Positions 27,301 through 35,444 of a stretch of DNA of 63,025 bases are shown here, piece after piece; within the stretch, counting starts at the first letter, position 1, and each line of letters opens with the position of its first letter. The notes beneath the pieces are model-generated. The model searched no databases. It was given only the letters and a program-made list of their open reading frames with translations, and was not told where the DNA came from. The translations under genes and the position numbers were made by a program. Source of the stretch: an uncultured Prevotellaceae bacterium (GTDB taxonomy: Bacteria > Bacteroidota > Bacteroidia > Bacteroidales > Bacteroidaceae); NCBI GenBank assembly GCA_947307015.1, contig CAMZHV010000011.1, positions 1 to 63,025 on the forward strand, written 5' to 3'.

Positions 27301-27598
27301 AGGCTCTAAGAATTCCTTCCGCTTCACTTCTACCGAGCCGTTGCGCGCTGGTCTGGAAGAAGGTGAATACCTGTTGACCATACCGAAAGCTATGTTCAAG
27401 TGTGGTGAATCAGATATCGTTCCCTTCTATCAGGATCTGAAGGTTTATTACTATGGTAAGGGTGGCGGCGACATTGTCGACGGCATCGAAGCCTCAACAC
27501 AGTCTGATATCATCTTCGACCTCTCTGGCCGTCGTGTCAAAGATATTTCGAAGTCAGGCGTCTATATCATCAACGGCAAGAAGGTGGTGGTAAAATAG
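24386..27598 (+). CDS. large secreted protein with C-terminal sorting-like tail
   Basis: 1070 residues. Signal peptide (MKRILLALCILLPLTAHAQ), then repeated beta-rich Ig-like stretches ('VTVTPADKAEVHSIETIELSYADPV', 'ASGTSLEALQRIVITFTNINEV'). A C-terminal block 'DGIEASTQSD...DLSGRRVKD...GVYIINGKKVVVK' resembles the type IX secretion sorting domain common in Prevotella. The extracellular function is unknown. It is the outermost cargo gene of the right arm of the mirror locus and has no counterpart on the left arm. Confidence 0.82.
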   Translation: MKRILLALCILLPLTAHAQKRHEYTFDFTKPAELNPPVIVDEEDYNGAEYSLRNTVLKSSDGMVTVTFIGRDEDGRGGVLKTGWLDEQTQLYDHFLFIARGGNMVVTGNGVQLDSLIFSASSFVGNLKLLSPEGVGLIDARNESWFSNGATGITELVYTNYGQVPNIRQFTVIYRSPMDVLVPVTVTPADKAEVHSIETIELSYADPVKLGANAKFELTGPRGFNPVLMDAQVVGKKVVLSLPDGVTIDESTVSRRGTYTLTIAAESIIGDDEDGYYNKKTTYTFKVVEAFNKFEKISVWPDDQVEQVTEIPNGIVVGFPTEIGKFSADDIKLVDREGTTIRTLKAQWLQEEEYTDEYPYYKHDKDIYTFVKFVFTGSKTAAVKATGIYHLTVPEGFIWNNNYDADAEDEGTSNGALFNPEFSIEYNVNGVVYPSDEVLQAAKDLLAITGAGYPAANSPSRLELARLVEEGIGADAVFEEAMAAFYAETLIEMPKDGYYLLSAVGSDGQEEFISYENGKVGLTKNVDDAAHLLASVNTDDGTLVFETPDHKFLKQMMPTGTNVSEAKGKANKLTFSRLILKDDDGHDIYTPQQLFGLWSISGIIGTNDEQQDIMAYTLVNLQTLSFATDRDKSLRYFSTTETNAFRLTETNEPIPAATYTLDPASGTSLEALQRIVITFTNINEVSVVENAKSLITLVGTNTLKYNPTKVNLIEGKKNQYLLYFEDVKAGNFTLTIPKGTFTWTFDSRKANIQEITASYIVKSGIDFNFDYEIRHRIYYPDLPLIDIPMRDQDLGSFHLFINEKTPFIPDTNREITITDLDLYKVIARGHLEQDPSYNNPDYPEATALRFVLDEPRTITPGSIPPDVYQYNFFEGCMGDENFGKWLKDPQSISKRDCHVNNYLYPMFTLDNDRANLVFSPKAGPSAAFITSLSDVVISFPYYQKVEIVGENTVKAVNTLYNDEIVSALEPVEGSKNSFRFTSTEPLRAGLEEGEYLLTIPKAMFKCGESDIVPFYQDLKVYYYGKGGGDIVDGIEASTQSDIIFDLSGRRVKDISKSGVYIINGKKVVVK

Positions 27599-27660
27599 CC
27601 CCCTCCGACTCCCCCAAGGGGGAGAGAAAGGATGACGAATGACGAATAACGATAACTATA
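27599..27660. repeat. C/G palindromic repeat plus 'atgacgaat' repeat
   Basis: Just after the stop lies ccccctccgactcccccaag followed by ggggga, a C/G palindrome nearly identical to that at 34352. Next comes 'ggatgacgaatgacgaataac', again similar to 34381-34400. The palindrome may also act as a weak terminator. Confidence 0.75.
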
Positions 27661-27723
27661 ACGAAAAATAGTATTCATCAAATAAGTTTAATTGTTTAAC
27701 ACCTTTTCAAAACCAAAAGAAGT

Positions 27724-28833
27724 ATGAAAAAGTTGATGTTTTTGGCAGCTATGATGTTTGCTGCCTTCACGACGGCTTCCGCACAGGAGCAGGAGCCCGA
27801 AGTAATCGCAGAGTTTCAGCCTCACTGGTTCCTGCAGCTGCAGGGCGGTGCTGCTCACACACTGGGTGAGGCCAAGTTCATGGATCTGATCAGCCCGACA
27901 GCTCAGCTGGCTGTAGGCTATCAGTTCAACCCCGTCCTCGGCCTGCGCCTGCAGGGTAGCGGTTGGGAGTCCAAGGGCGGTTGGCCCAATGTTCCCACCA
28001 ATGAGTTCGACAATGTCTACAAGTGGAACTATGTCAGCGCCGGTCTCGACCTGAAGGTTAATCTGGTCAATCTCTTTGGCGGCTGGAAGCCCAAGCGCGT
28101 ATTCGGCATGAACCTGATCGTCGGCGGTGCTGCCAACATCGGTTTCAACAACGGTGAGGCCAATGATCTTTATCAGGCTGTCAAGAACCAGACTGGCTAT
28201 GAGATGGAATACCTGTGGGACGGCACGAAGGTTCGCCCCGTCGGCCGCTTTGGTCTTGACTTCGATTTCCGCTGCTCCGACCGCGTGAGCATCAACCTCG
28301 AGGGCAACGCCAACATCCTCACTGACAAGTACAACTCCAAGAAGGCTGAGAATCCCGACTGGTACTTCAACGCCCTGTTGGGTGTGAAGATCGCCCTCGG
28401 CCCCACGGTGAAGTACACGGTTATCGAGCCGGAACCCGTCATCATCGAGCCCGCTCCGAAACCCGAGCCCAAGCCCGAGCCCAAGCCCGAACCCAAGCCC
28501 ATCGTCAAGAAGCCTGAGATGAAGACCGAGATCTTCTATCCCATCCGCGAGGTGGTCGCTACGGGTAGCGAGGCTGCCAAGCTGCAGAACCTCATCTCCT
28601 TCCTGAAGGAGAATCCCGACACGAAGGTTGACGTGAAGAGCTACGCTGACGCTGGCACTGGTAATGCTAAGATCAACCAGATGTACGCTCAGAAGCGTGC
28701 CGACAATGTCAAGAAGGCCCTCATCGAGGCTGGCATCGACGAGTCCCGCATCACCGCTCAGAGCTTCGGTGACACCGTACAGCCCTACAGCGAGAATGAC
28801 AAGAACCGCGTCAGCATTGCTATCGCGAAGTAA
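27724..28833 (+). CDS. OmpA family protein, copy B
   Basis: 369 residues, organised as copy A: signal peptide (MKKLMFLAAMMFAAF...ASAQ), outer-membrane barrel domain, EPKP linker and C-terminal OmpA domain. The C-terminal ~215 residues are identical to copy A, and the N-terminal part is about 80% similar with an insertion ('PNVPTNEFDN'). An open frame runs the whole length on the opposite strand, again the sign of strong codon bias and high expression. It sits at the outer end of the right arm and points outward, with the same terminator as copy A. Confidence 0.92.
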   Translation: MKKLMFLAAMMFAAFTTASAQEQEPEVIAEFQPHWFLQLQGGAAHTLGEAKFMDLISPTAQLAVGYQFNPVLGLRLQGSGWESKGGWPNVPTNEFDNVYKWNYVSAGLDLKVNLVNLFGGWKPKRVFGMNLIVGGAANIGFNNGEANDLYQAVKNQTGYEMEYLWDGTKVRPVGRFGLDFDFRCSDRVSINLEGNANILTDKYNSKKAENPDWYFNALLGVKIALGPTVKYTVIEPEPVIIEPAPKPEPKPEPKPEPKPIVKKPEMKTEIFYPIREVVATGSEAAKLQNLISFLKENPDTKVDVKSYADAGTGNAKINQMYAQKRADNVKKALIEAGIDESRITAQSFGDTVQPYSENDKNRVSIAIAK

Positions 28834-28851
28834 TTGAAAAATGAAAAAATG

Positions 28852-28881
28852 AAAAAAGCCGCCGATTCTGGCGGCTTTTTT
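28852..28881. terminator. terminator of OmpA copy B
   Basis: Stem aaaaaagccgcc / ggcggctttttt, loop gattct: the inverted duplicate of the terminator at 11687-11716. Confidence 0.9.
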
Positions 28882-28894
28882 CATTTATAATATG

Positions 28895-28902
28895 TATCTT
28901 TG
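28895..28902 (+). promoter_or_regulatory. -7 box of OPT transporter promoter
   Basis: TATCTTTG 41 bp before the chosen ATG (28943). It shows that the longer in-frame start at 28892 cannot be right. Confidence 0.65.
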
Positions 28903-28942
28903 CGGCGCAGAAACATCAAATACGCTATTATTTTGCCTAAAT

Positions 28943-30946
28943 ATGGAAGAAAAGCATGAGCAGATGCAGCTACCGGAGAATGCGTTCCGCGAGCTGCGTG
29001 AAGGCGAACAGTACGAACCGCTGATGCGGGCTGATAGGTCTTATCCCGAGGTCAATGCGTGGAGCGTGGCATGGGGTATCGTCATGGCCGTAGTGTTCTC
29101 GGCCGCTGCCGCCTACCTAGGTTTGAAGGTCGGACAGGTCTTTGAGGCCGCCATACCTATCGCCATCATCGCCGTGGGTGTCTCCACGGTGGCCAAACGC
29201 AAGGGTGCCCTGGGCGAGAACGTCATCATCCAGAGCATTGGTGCCTGCTCTGGCAGTGTGGTGGCGGGTGCCATCTTCACGCTGCCTGCACTGTACATCC
29301 TACAGTCCAAGTACCCCGACATGAGTGCCGATTTCTTCAGCATCTTCCTCAGTTCGTTGTTAGGCGGCGTTCTCGGCATCCTGTTCATGATCCCCTTCCG
29401 TAAGTATTTCGTCAAAGATATGCACGGCAAATACCCCTTCCCCGAGGCTACGGCCACGACGCAGGTGCTGGTGAGCGGTCAGAAGGGCGGTTCACAGGCC
29501 AAGCCCCTGCTCATCGCTGGCATCGTGGGCGGCTTGTATGACTTCATCGTCGCCACCTTCGGCTGGTGGAATGAGAATTTCACGTCGCGTGTCGTGGGCT
29601 GGGGTGAGACGCTGGCAGACAAGGCTAAACTTGTCTTCAAGGTTAATACGGGTGCCGCGGTTCTCGGTCTCGGCTATATCGTAGGTCTGAAATATGCTGC
29701 CATCATCACCATCGGTTCCCTCTCCGTATGGTGGATCATCGTGCCGGGCATGGCGTTACTCTTCCCCGACACCGTTCTGAACCAATGGGATCCCAACATC
29801 ACGACACCCGTGGGTGAGATGTCCCCTGAACAGATATTCCGCGCTTATGCCAAGAGCATTGGCATCGGTGGTATCGCTATGGCTGGTATCATCGGCATTT
29901 GGAAGAGCCGGAGCATCATCGCCCAAGCCGTGACGAAACTCAAGCCCTCCGGTAATACTGGCAATGTCGGTCAATCTGGCGCTTCCGCTTCAACCCTCCG
30001 CACCGACCGCGACCTGTCGATGAAGATTATCGCTGTGGGCGCGCTGGTGACGATCCTTGTCACGTTCCTCTTCTTCTGGTTTGGCGTGATGCAGGGCAAC
30101 CTGCTCTTTGCCGTTGTCGGCATCCTTGTTGTTGCCATCATCGCTTTCCTCTTCACTACAGTGGCAGCCAATGCCATCGCTATCGTTGGCACCAATCCCG
30201 TGTCAGGAATGACGTTGATGACGCTCATTTTGGCCTCTGTCATCATGGTGGCCGTGGGTCTCAACGGCACAGGCGGTATGGTTGCCGCGCTGATCATGGG
30301 TGGTGTTGTCTGCACCGCTTTAAGCGTCGCAGGCTCATTCATCACCGACCTGAAGATCGGCTACTGGCTTGGCACCACACCCACCAAGCAAGAGACATGG
30401 AAGTTCCTTGGTGTACTTGTGTCCGCGGCTACAGTCGGTGGTGTGATGATCCTGCTCAACGAGACCTACGACTTCGCTTCGGGCGAGCTCGCTGCCCCGC
30501 AGGCCAATGCTATGGCGGCCGTCATCGAGCCGCTGATGAGTGGTGTCGGCGCGCCGTGGCTCCTTTATGCCATCGGTGCCGTACTGGCGCTGCTTCTGAC
30601 ATGGCGCGGCATACCTGCCCTGGCCTTCGCCCTCGGTATGTTCATCCCCTTAGAGCTCAACGTCCCGCTGCTCATTGGCGGCGCTGTCAATTGGTATGTC
30701 ACCTCACGTTCCAAGGAGTCTGCTGTCAACAGCGCCCGTGGCGAGCGGGGTACTCTGCTTGCAAGCGGCTTCATCGCTGGCGGCGCGCTGATGGGTGTTG
30801 TCTCTGCCCTGCTGCGCTTCGTGGGCTTCAACCCCATCAACCCCGACTGGCTTGCAAATCCATTCTCCGAGGTCTGCTCCCTTGTCGCCTACGCTCTGCT
30901 CATCACCTATATGGTCAAAGCGAGCATGAAGGCGAAGGGTGAATGA
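28943..30946 (+). CDS. OPT family oligopeptide transporter
   Basis: 667 residues from the ATG at 28943. It is very hydrophobic with some 14-16 membrane segments. Motifs such as 'AYLGLKVGQVFEAAIPIAI', 'GSVVAGAIFTLPAL', 'KYPFPEATATTQVLVSG' and 'NPVSGMTLMTLI' place it in the bacterial OPT family. It is a putative oligopeptide (or metal-chelate) importer in the inner membrane, driven by ion symport in studied relatives. It is monocistronic or read through to the GH2 gene 39 bp downstream. Confidence 0.92.
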   Translation: MEEKHEQMQLPENAFRELREGEQYEPLMRADRSYPEVNAWSVAWGIVMAVVFSAAAAYLGLKVGQVFEAAIPIAIIAVGVSTVAKRKGALGENVIIQSIGACSGSVVAGAIFTLPALYILQSKYPDMSADFFSIFLSSLLGGVLGILFMIPFRKYFVKDMHGKYPFPEATATTQVLVSGQKGGSQAKPLLIAGIVGGLYDFIVATFGWWNENFTSRVVGWGETLADKAKLVFKVNTGAAVLGLGYIVGLKYAAIITIGSLSVWWIIVPGMALLFPDTVLNQWDPNITTPVGEMSPEQIFRAYAKSIGIGGIAMAGIIGIWKSRSIIAQAVTKLKPSGNTGNVGQSGASASTLRTDRDLSMKIIAVGALVTILVTFLFFWFGVMQGNLLFAVVGILVVAIIAFLFTTVAANAIAIVGTNPVSGMTLMTLILASVIMVAVGLNGTGGMVAALIMGGVVCTALSVAGSFITDLKIGYWLGTTPTKQETWKFLGVLVSAATVGGVMILLNETYDFASGELAAPQANAMAAVIEPLMSGVGAPWLLYAIGAVLALLLTWRGIPALAFALGMFIPLELNVPLLIGGAVNWYVTSRSKESAVNSARGERGTLLASGFIAGGALMGVVSALLRFVGFNPINPDWLANPFSEVCSLVAYALLITYMVKASMKAKGE

Positions 30947-30985
30947 CGATAGGTTTCTCGAAATAACGAAGAAAAACTCAAAGCT

Positions 30986-33900
30986 ATGCAGATGAAACGA
31001 TTATTCATGGTGACCGTAGCGGCGATGCTGATGAGCATGGTCGGCTACGCACAGGAGTGGCAGCGCTTGTCTGCCGCTCTCATGACGCCTTGGGGCGAGC
31101 AGATCGACCCTGAGAACGTGTGGCAGGAGTACCCGCGTCCGCAGCTCGTGCGGCAGGACTGGATGAACCTCAACGGCGTGTGGGAGTATTTCCGCCGCAG
31201 CAACACACAAAGCATGAGCTATGTGCGCACGCTGAGCAGCTTCCGTCAGCGCATCCTCGTGCCCTTTGGTGTTGAGTCCGCACTTTCAGGTATCATGCAC
31301 ACCGACCTCGGCACCACGGCAAATTCCGTGCTGATGTACCGCCGTACCTTTGAGCTGACCGAAGCTTTTGCAGGAAAAACCACGCTGCTCCACTTCGGTG
31401 CCGTGGACTGGCGTTGCGTCGTCTATGTCAACGGCGAGAAGGTCGGGCAGCACGATGGCGGTAGCGACCCATTCACTTTTGACATCACCCCCTACCTCAA
31501 AGCCAGCGGCGAGCAGGAACTGCAGGTTGCCGTCTGGGATCCCTGCAATCGTGGTGGACAGCCCATCGGCAAACAGACCACAAGCCCTGGCAGCATCTGG
31601 TACACCAGTTGCAGCGGCATCTGGCAGACAGTGTGGCTTGAGCCCGTCAACCCCTGCTACATAGAGCGCTACGAACTTGTCCCCGATGCTGAGCATGGTA
31701 CGGTGAAAGTCAAGGTCCTTGCCAGTGATCCTACATGCAAGTTCTACCTCATCGCCCGCGACGGCGAGGAGATTGTGGCGACGACGGACAAGGTGCGCGT
31801 CGGCGAAGAGGTCACGTTGACCATCCCCAACGCCAAACTCTGGTCGCCCGACTCCCCCTTCCTTTATAATTTAGACATCTACCTCACCGCTGACAACTGC
31901 CAGGAGTGCGATAAGGCGCGCGGCTACTTCGGCCTCCGCACCCTCTCCAAGGCGATGATCGACGGCCATCCCGGCTTCCTGCTCAACGGCAAGCCCCTCT
32001 TCCTCTTCGGCCCGTTGGATCAGGGTTGGTGGCCCGACGGTCTGCTGACACCGCCCTCCTACGAGGCCATGATCTACGACTTGAAGACCATTAAGTCGCT
32101 GGGCATGAATATGGTGCGCAAGCATATTAAGGTGGAGAACGATCTGTGGTATGAGTGGTGCGACCGCAACGGACTCATCGTTTGGCAGGATATGCCCAGC
32201 GCAGGTGGCAGCGGCGGCACCGTAGGCACAAAGGAAGAGTGCCAACAAATCTTCTACAATGAGTGCGTCAACATCGTCAATGCCGTCAAGCAGCATCCCA
32301 GCATCTGCGTATGGATCCCCTTCAATGAAGGTTGGGGGCAGGATGCAGGTGCCGGCTCAGGCCATACGATGCGCGGCTACCTCACTGTTCGCAACGCCGA
32401 TGCTGACATGGGACGTCTGATGAACGCCGCCTCGGGATGGACGGACTTCGAGATTGGCGACATCACCGATGCCCACAGCTATCCCTCGCCTAACGGCATG
32501 TCCAACACACGCAACGACCGCGTCAACGTCTGCGGAGAGTATGGCGGCATCACCTATCTCATCGACGGACACCTCTGGGCTGGCAGTCAGCAGGTCTACA
32601 CCTCCGTAGACGATAGCGAAGCTTACACTGAGCGTTTCAACCAGTTCACCACGGCGCTGCAGGCCCTACAGAAGACCAAAGGGCTCTGGGCTGGCGTCTA
32701 CACCCAGATTACCGATGTTGAGCAGGAAGTCAACGGCATCCTAACCTACGACCGCAAGGTGTTGAAGGTCAACGACGAGCAGTTAGCTTCGCTGCGCAGC
32801 AACATACAGAAAACCATCTATCAACGCCTCACCGATGCCGTCAGTGTCCTGAAGGCCGGCGACAATGCCAGCAATATCTACTGGCGTTACACTACCACCG
32901 AACCTGTGTCGGGCTGGGAGCAGCCGGGCTTTGATGACAGCAGCTGGAAGCGCGGTCTCGCAGGCTTCGGCAAGATCGATCAGCCCGATGCCCGTGTGCG
33001 CACAACCTGGAGCACGCCGGAGATATGGATTCGCCGACAGTTTGTCCTCGATGGCGTCACGGCCGACGACCTTCCCAACCTCTGCCTGCGCCTCTTCTAC
33101 GACGAGGATTCCGAGGTGTACATCAACGGCGTTTTGGCGATGTCCATCACGGGTTACAACACCACCTATCAGCTCTTCGGCATCAGTCAGGCTGCCCGCA
33201 ACGCCATCATCCTCGACGGCGAGAACACGCTGGCTATCCACACAAAGCAGACAGCAGGTGGACAGTACATCGATGCCGGTTTCAGCCTGAGTTCGTTCCA
33301 GGATAACTCCGAGCTGAGCGTGGAGCCGCTGGCCGACCTCAGTCTGCCCGAATTCTCCGAGGATCCCGCCAAGGCATACCTTTTCTGTTATGCCAAGGCT
33401 GGCAATCCTCGCCTCTTCTACGCCTACAGCCTTGACGGTCAGACGTGGCAGGAGCTGAACGAAGGGGAGAGCATCTTTGGTAACACCGACACACAGCCCG
33501 CTTTGCAGGGCCCTTTTATCCGTAGGCTGGAGGATGCGAACGGCAACGCTACCTTCCATCTCATCCACGGGGGCAACGGCACCTCCGGCCTGTACCACTG
33601 GACATCGGATGATCTCTACAACTGGAAACCTCTCAATGGTACCGACGGCAAGGTCGTGGATACTGAAGCCATCACGCCTGAGATGGATTTCGACACCTTT
33701 ACGAACTACTATGTTTACTATTGGACGGTGCCAGGCAATGGACAGTACAGCCTCAGATACTCGCGTACGAAGGATCTCGTGAACTACAGTCGTGTTACCG
33801 ACTATTTCACCACGGGCTTCTCGTCGCGTGACCTGCACACCTTCAAGTCCGGCACCACCTATGTGGCACTCTTCACCGATCCCGACAACCAAGGCCTCTG

Positions 33901-34348
33901 CTCTGCTACCAGCAATAGTGTCAACCCCGCACGTAACAAGTTCCAGAATATCAAGAAGGTGTTCTCTTCGGCCCACAAGATTTTCTCGCCGACCGTGGTT
34001 CCCTCCTTCGATGGCAACGGGTGGTTCCTCTTCGGCTCCGAGCAGGGCATCAACGTTACCTACCGTGCTGCCACTGCTTCTGCCACGAATATCGTCTGGC
34101 ATCTCTATGACACCGTCTCGAACGGTCTGCCTGCCGATGCCGACTGCGGCAAGATGCTCGTTATCACCCGCGACGAGCTCTCCAATCTGAATAGAGCTAT
34201 TGCCGATGCAGCTACAGGCGTGCAGCATGTTCGGCCAGACCCACACAATCCCAGCGCTTATGTGTATGATCTGAAAGGTGTACGTGTTACCACAACACCG
34301 TCGAAAGGCATTTACATCAGCAATGGCAAGAAGAAGTTTGTTCAATAA
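30986..34348 (+). CDS. secreted glycoside hydrolase family 2 enzyme with sugar-binding and propeller-like domains
   Basis: 1120 residues. Signal peptide, then the GH2 sugar-binding domain ('YPRPQLVRQDWMNLNGVWEYF', 'YVNGEKVGQHDGG...FTFDITPYL'), an Ig-like domain and the TIM barrel. The acid/base is Glu448 in 'IPFNEGWGQ' and the nucleophile is probably Glu518 in 'VCGEYGG'. After the barrel come a jelly-roll-like domain with 'EDSEVYINGVLAMSITGYNTTY' and a repeat-rich region ('KAYLFCYAKAGNPRLFYAYS') resembling GH43-type propellers. The tail 'VYDLKGVRV...KGIYISNGKK' is a type IX sorting-like end. The substrate cannot be told from sequence; beta-galactoside- or beta-glucuronide-type cleavage is the family norm. 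Confidence 0.9.
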   Translation: MQMKRLFMVTVAAMLMSMVGYAQEWQRLSAALMTPWGEQIDPENVWQEYPRPQLVRQDWMNLNGVWEYFRRSNTQSMSYVRTLSSFRQRILVPFGVESALSGIMHTDLGTTANSVLMYRRTFELTEAFAGKTTLLHFGAVDWRCVVYVNGEKVGQHDGGSDPFTFDITPYLKASGEQELQVAVWDPCNRGGQPIGKQTTSPGSIWYTSCSGIWQTVWLEPVNPCYIERYELVPDAEHGTVKVKVLASDPTCKFYLIARDGEEIVATTDKVRVGEEVTLTIPNAKLWSPDSPFLYNLDIYLTADNCQECDKARGYFGLRTLSKAMIDGHPGFLLNGKPLFLFGPLDQGWWPDGLLTPPSYEAMIYDLKTIKSLGMNMVRKHIKVENDLWYEWCDRNGLIVWQDMPSAGGSGGTVGTKEECQQIFYNECVNIVNAVKQHPSICVWIPFNEGWGQDAGAGSGHTMRGYLTVRNADADMGRLMNAASGWTDFEIGDITDAHSYPSPNGMSNTRNDRVNVCGEYGGITYLIDGHLWAGSQQVYTSVDDSEAYTERFNQFTTALQALQKTKGLWAGVYTQITDVEQEVNGILTYDRKVLKVNDEQLASLRSNIQKTIYQRLTDAVSVLKAGDNASNIYWRYTTTEPVSGWEQPGFDDSSWKRGLAGFGKIDQPDARVRTTWSTPEIWIRRQFVLDGVTADDLPNLCLRLFYDEDSEVYINGVLAMSITGYNTTYQLFGISQAARNAIILDGENTLAIHTKQTAGGQYIDAGFSLSSFQDNSELSVEPLADLSLPEFSEDPAKAYLFCYAKAGNPRLFYAYSLDGQTWQELNEGESIFGNTDTQPALQGPFIRRLEDANGNATFHLIHGGNGTSGLYHWTSDDLYNWKPLNGTDGKVVDTEAITPEMDFDTFTNYYVYYWTVPGNGQYSLRYSRTKDLVNYSRVTDYFTTGFSSRDLHTFKSGTTYVALFTDPDNQGLCSATSNSVNPARNKFQNIKKVFSSAHKIFSPTVVPSFDGNGWFLFGSEQGINVTYRAATASATNIVWHLYDTVSNGLPADADCGKMLVITRDELSNLNRAIADAATGVQHVRPDPHNPSAYVYDLKGVRVTTTPSKGIYISNGKKKFVQ

Positions 34349-34400
34349 GGCCCCCTCCACCTCCCCCAAGGGGGAGGGAAAGAATGACGAATGAAAAATC
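34349..34400. repeat. C/G palindromic repeat plus 'atgacgaat' repeat
   Basis: ccccctccacctcccccaag plus ggggga, followed by 'aagaatgacgaatg'. Near copy of 27599-27660; lies between the GH2 stop and pta. Confidence 0.75.
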
Positions 34401-34436
34401 GCAAATAAAGTAAATAGTTAAATTGTAAATTCCATC

Positions 34437-35444
34437 ATGTCATTAATTGAAAAAATTATTGCACGCGCACAGGCTAATCCCCAGCGCATCGTGCTGCCCG
34501 AGGCCACAGAGGAGCGTACGCTCATCGCTGCCGACCGGGCTCTGGCCGACAAGTTGGCCGACATCATCCTCATCGGTAACCCGGACGAGGTCCATGCCCT
34601 CGCCGCGAAGCACGGCCTGACGCACATCGGGGAGGCCACGCTCATCGATCCCGAGAACAATCCCAAATCCGAGGAGTATGCTCAGCTCCTCTGCGAGCTA
34701 CGTAAGAGCAAGGGCATGACCATCGAGCAGGCTCGTGCCCTCGTGAAGAACCCGCTGTACCTTGGTTGCATGATCATCAAGACCGAAGGCGCTGACGGCC
34801 AGATCTCCGGCGCCCTCTCCACCACGGGCGAGACGCTGCGGCCTGCCCTCCAGATCATCAAGTGTTCGCCGGGGATCACCTGCGTCAGCGGTGCCATGCT
34901 CCTCATCACCGACCGTCCCGAGTACGGCGAGGATGGCGTCCTTGTCGTGGGCGATGTGGCTGTCACGCCGATGCCCGATGCCGACCAGCTCGCACAGATT
35001 GCCGTTTGCACCGCGCAGACCGCTAAGAGCGTCGCCGGTTTCGAGGATCCTCGTGTGGCCATGCTCAGCTTCTCTACCAAGGGTTCAGCCAAGCATGAAG
35101 TGGTGGATAAGGTTATCGAGGCCACACGTTTGGCCAAGGAGCGTTGTCCTGAGTTGAAAGTCGACGGCGAGTTGCAGGCTGATGCTGCCCTCGTGCCCAG
35201 TGTCGGCGAGAAGAAAGCGCCCGGAAGTGCCATCGCAGGTCATGCCAATGTCCTCGTGTATCCCAACCTCGAAGTGGGCAATATCAGCTACAAGCTCGTG
35301 CAGCGCCTCGCTGGCGCCATCGCCATCGGCCCCATCCTCCAAGGCATTGCCCGCCCCGTCAACGACCTCAGCCGCGGCTGCTCCGTCGAAGATATCTATT
35401 ACTTAATCGCTATAACTGCCTGTCAGGCAATGGATGCAAAATGA
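34437..35444 (+). CDS. pta: phosphate acetyltransferase
   Basis: 335 residues, the length of the short Pta type. Motifs: 'RIVLPEATEERTLIAADR' at the N-terminus, 'GALSTTGETLRPALQIIK' and 'GDVAVTPMPDADQLAQIA'. It converts acetyl-CoA and phosphate to acetyl phosphate. It overlaps ackA by 4 bp (ATGA), so the two are translationally coupled; together they make ATP and acetate. Confidence 0.96.
   Translation: MSLIEKIIARAQANPQRIVLPEATEERTLIAADRALADKLADIILIGNPDEVHALAAKHGLTHIGEATLIDPENNPKSEEYAQLLCELRKSKGMTIEQARALVKNPLYLGCMIIKTEGADGQISGALSTTGETLRPALQIIKCSPGITCVSGAMLLITDRPEYGEDGVLVVGDVAVTPMPDADQLAQIAVCTAQTAKSVAGFEDPRVAMLSFSTKGSAKHEVVDKVIEATRLAKERCPELKVDGELQADAALVPSVGEKKAPGSAIAGHANVLVYPNLEVGNISYKLVQRLAGAIAIGPILQGIARPVNDLSRGCSVEDIYYLIAITACQAMDAK

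Noticed and set aside
27688..28884. 398-codon antisense frame over OmpA copy B, and the matching frame at 11684-12364
   Set aside because: Shadow of a codon-biased OmpA gene; both start inside the terminator hairpin.
32783..34369. 528-codon antisense frame over the GH2 gene
   Set aside because: No signal, motif or promoter; the sense gene has clear catalytic motifs.
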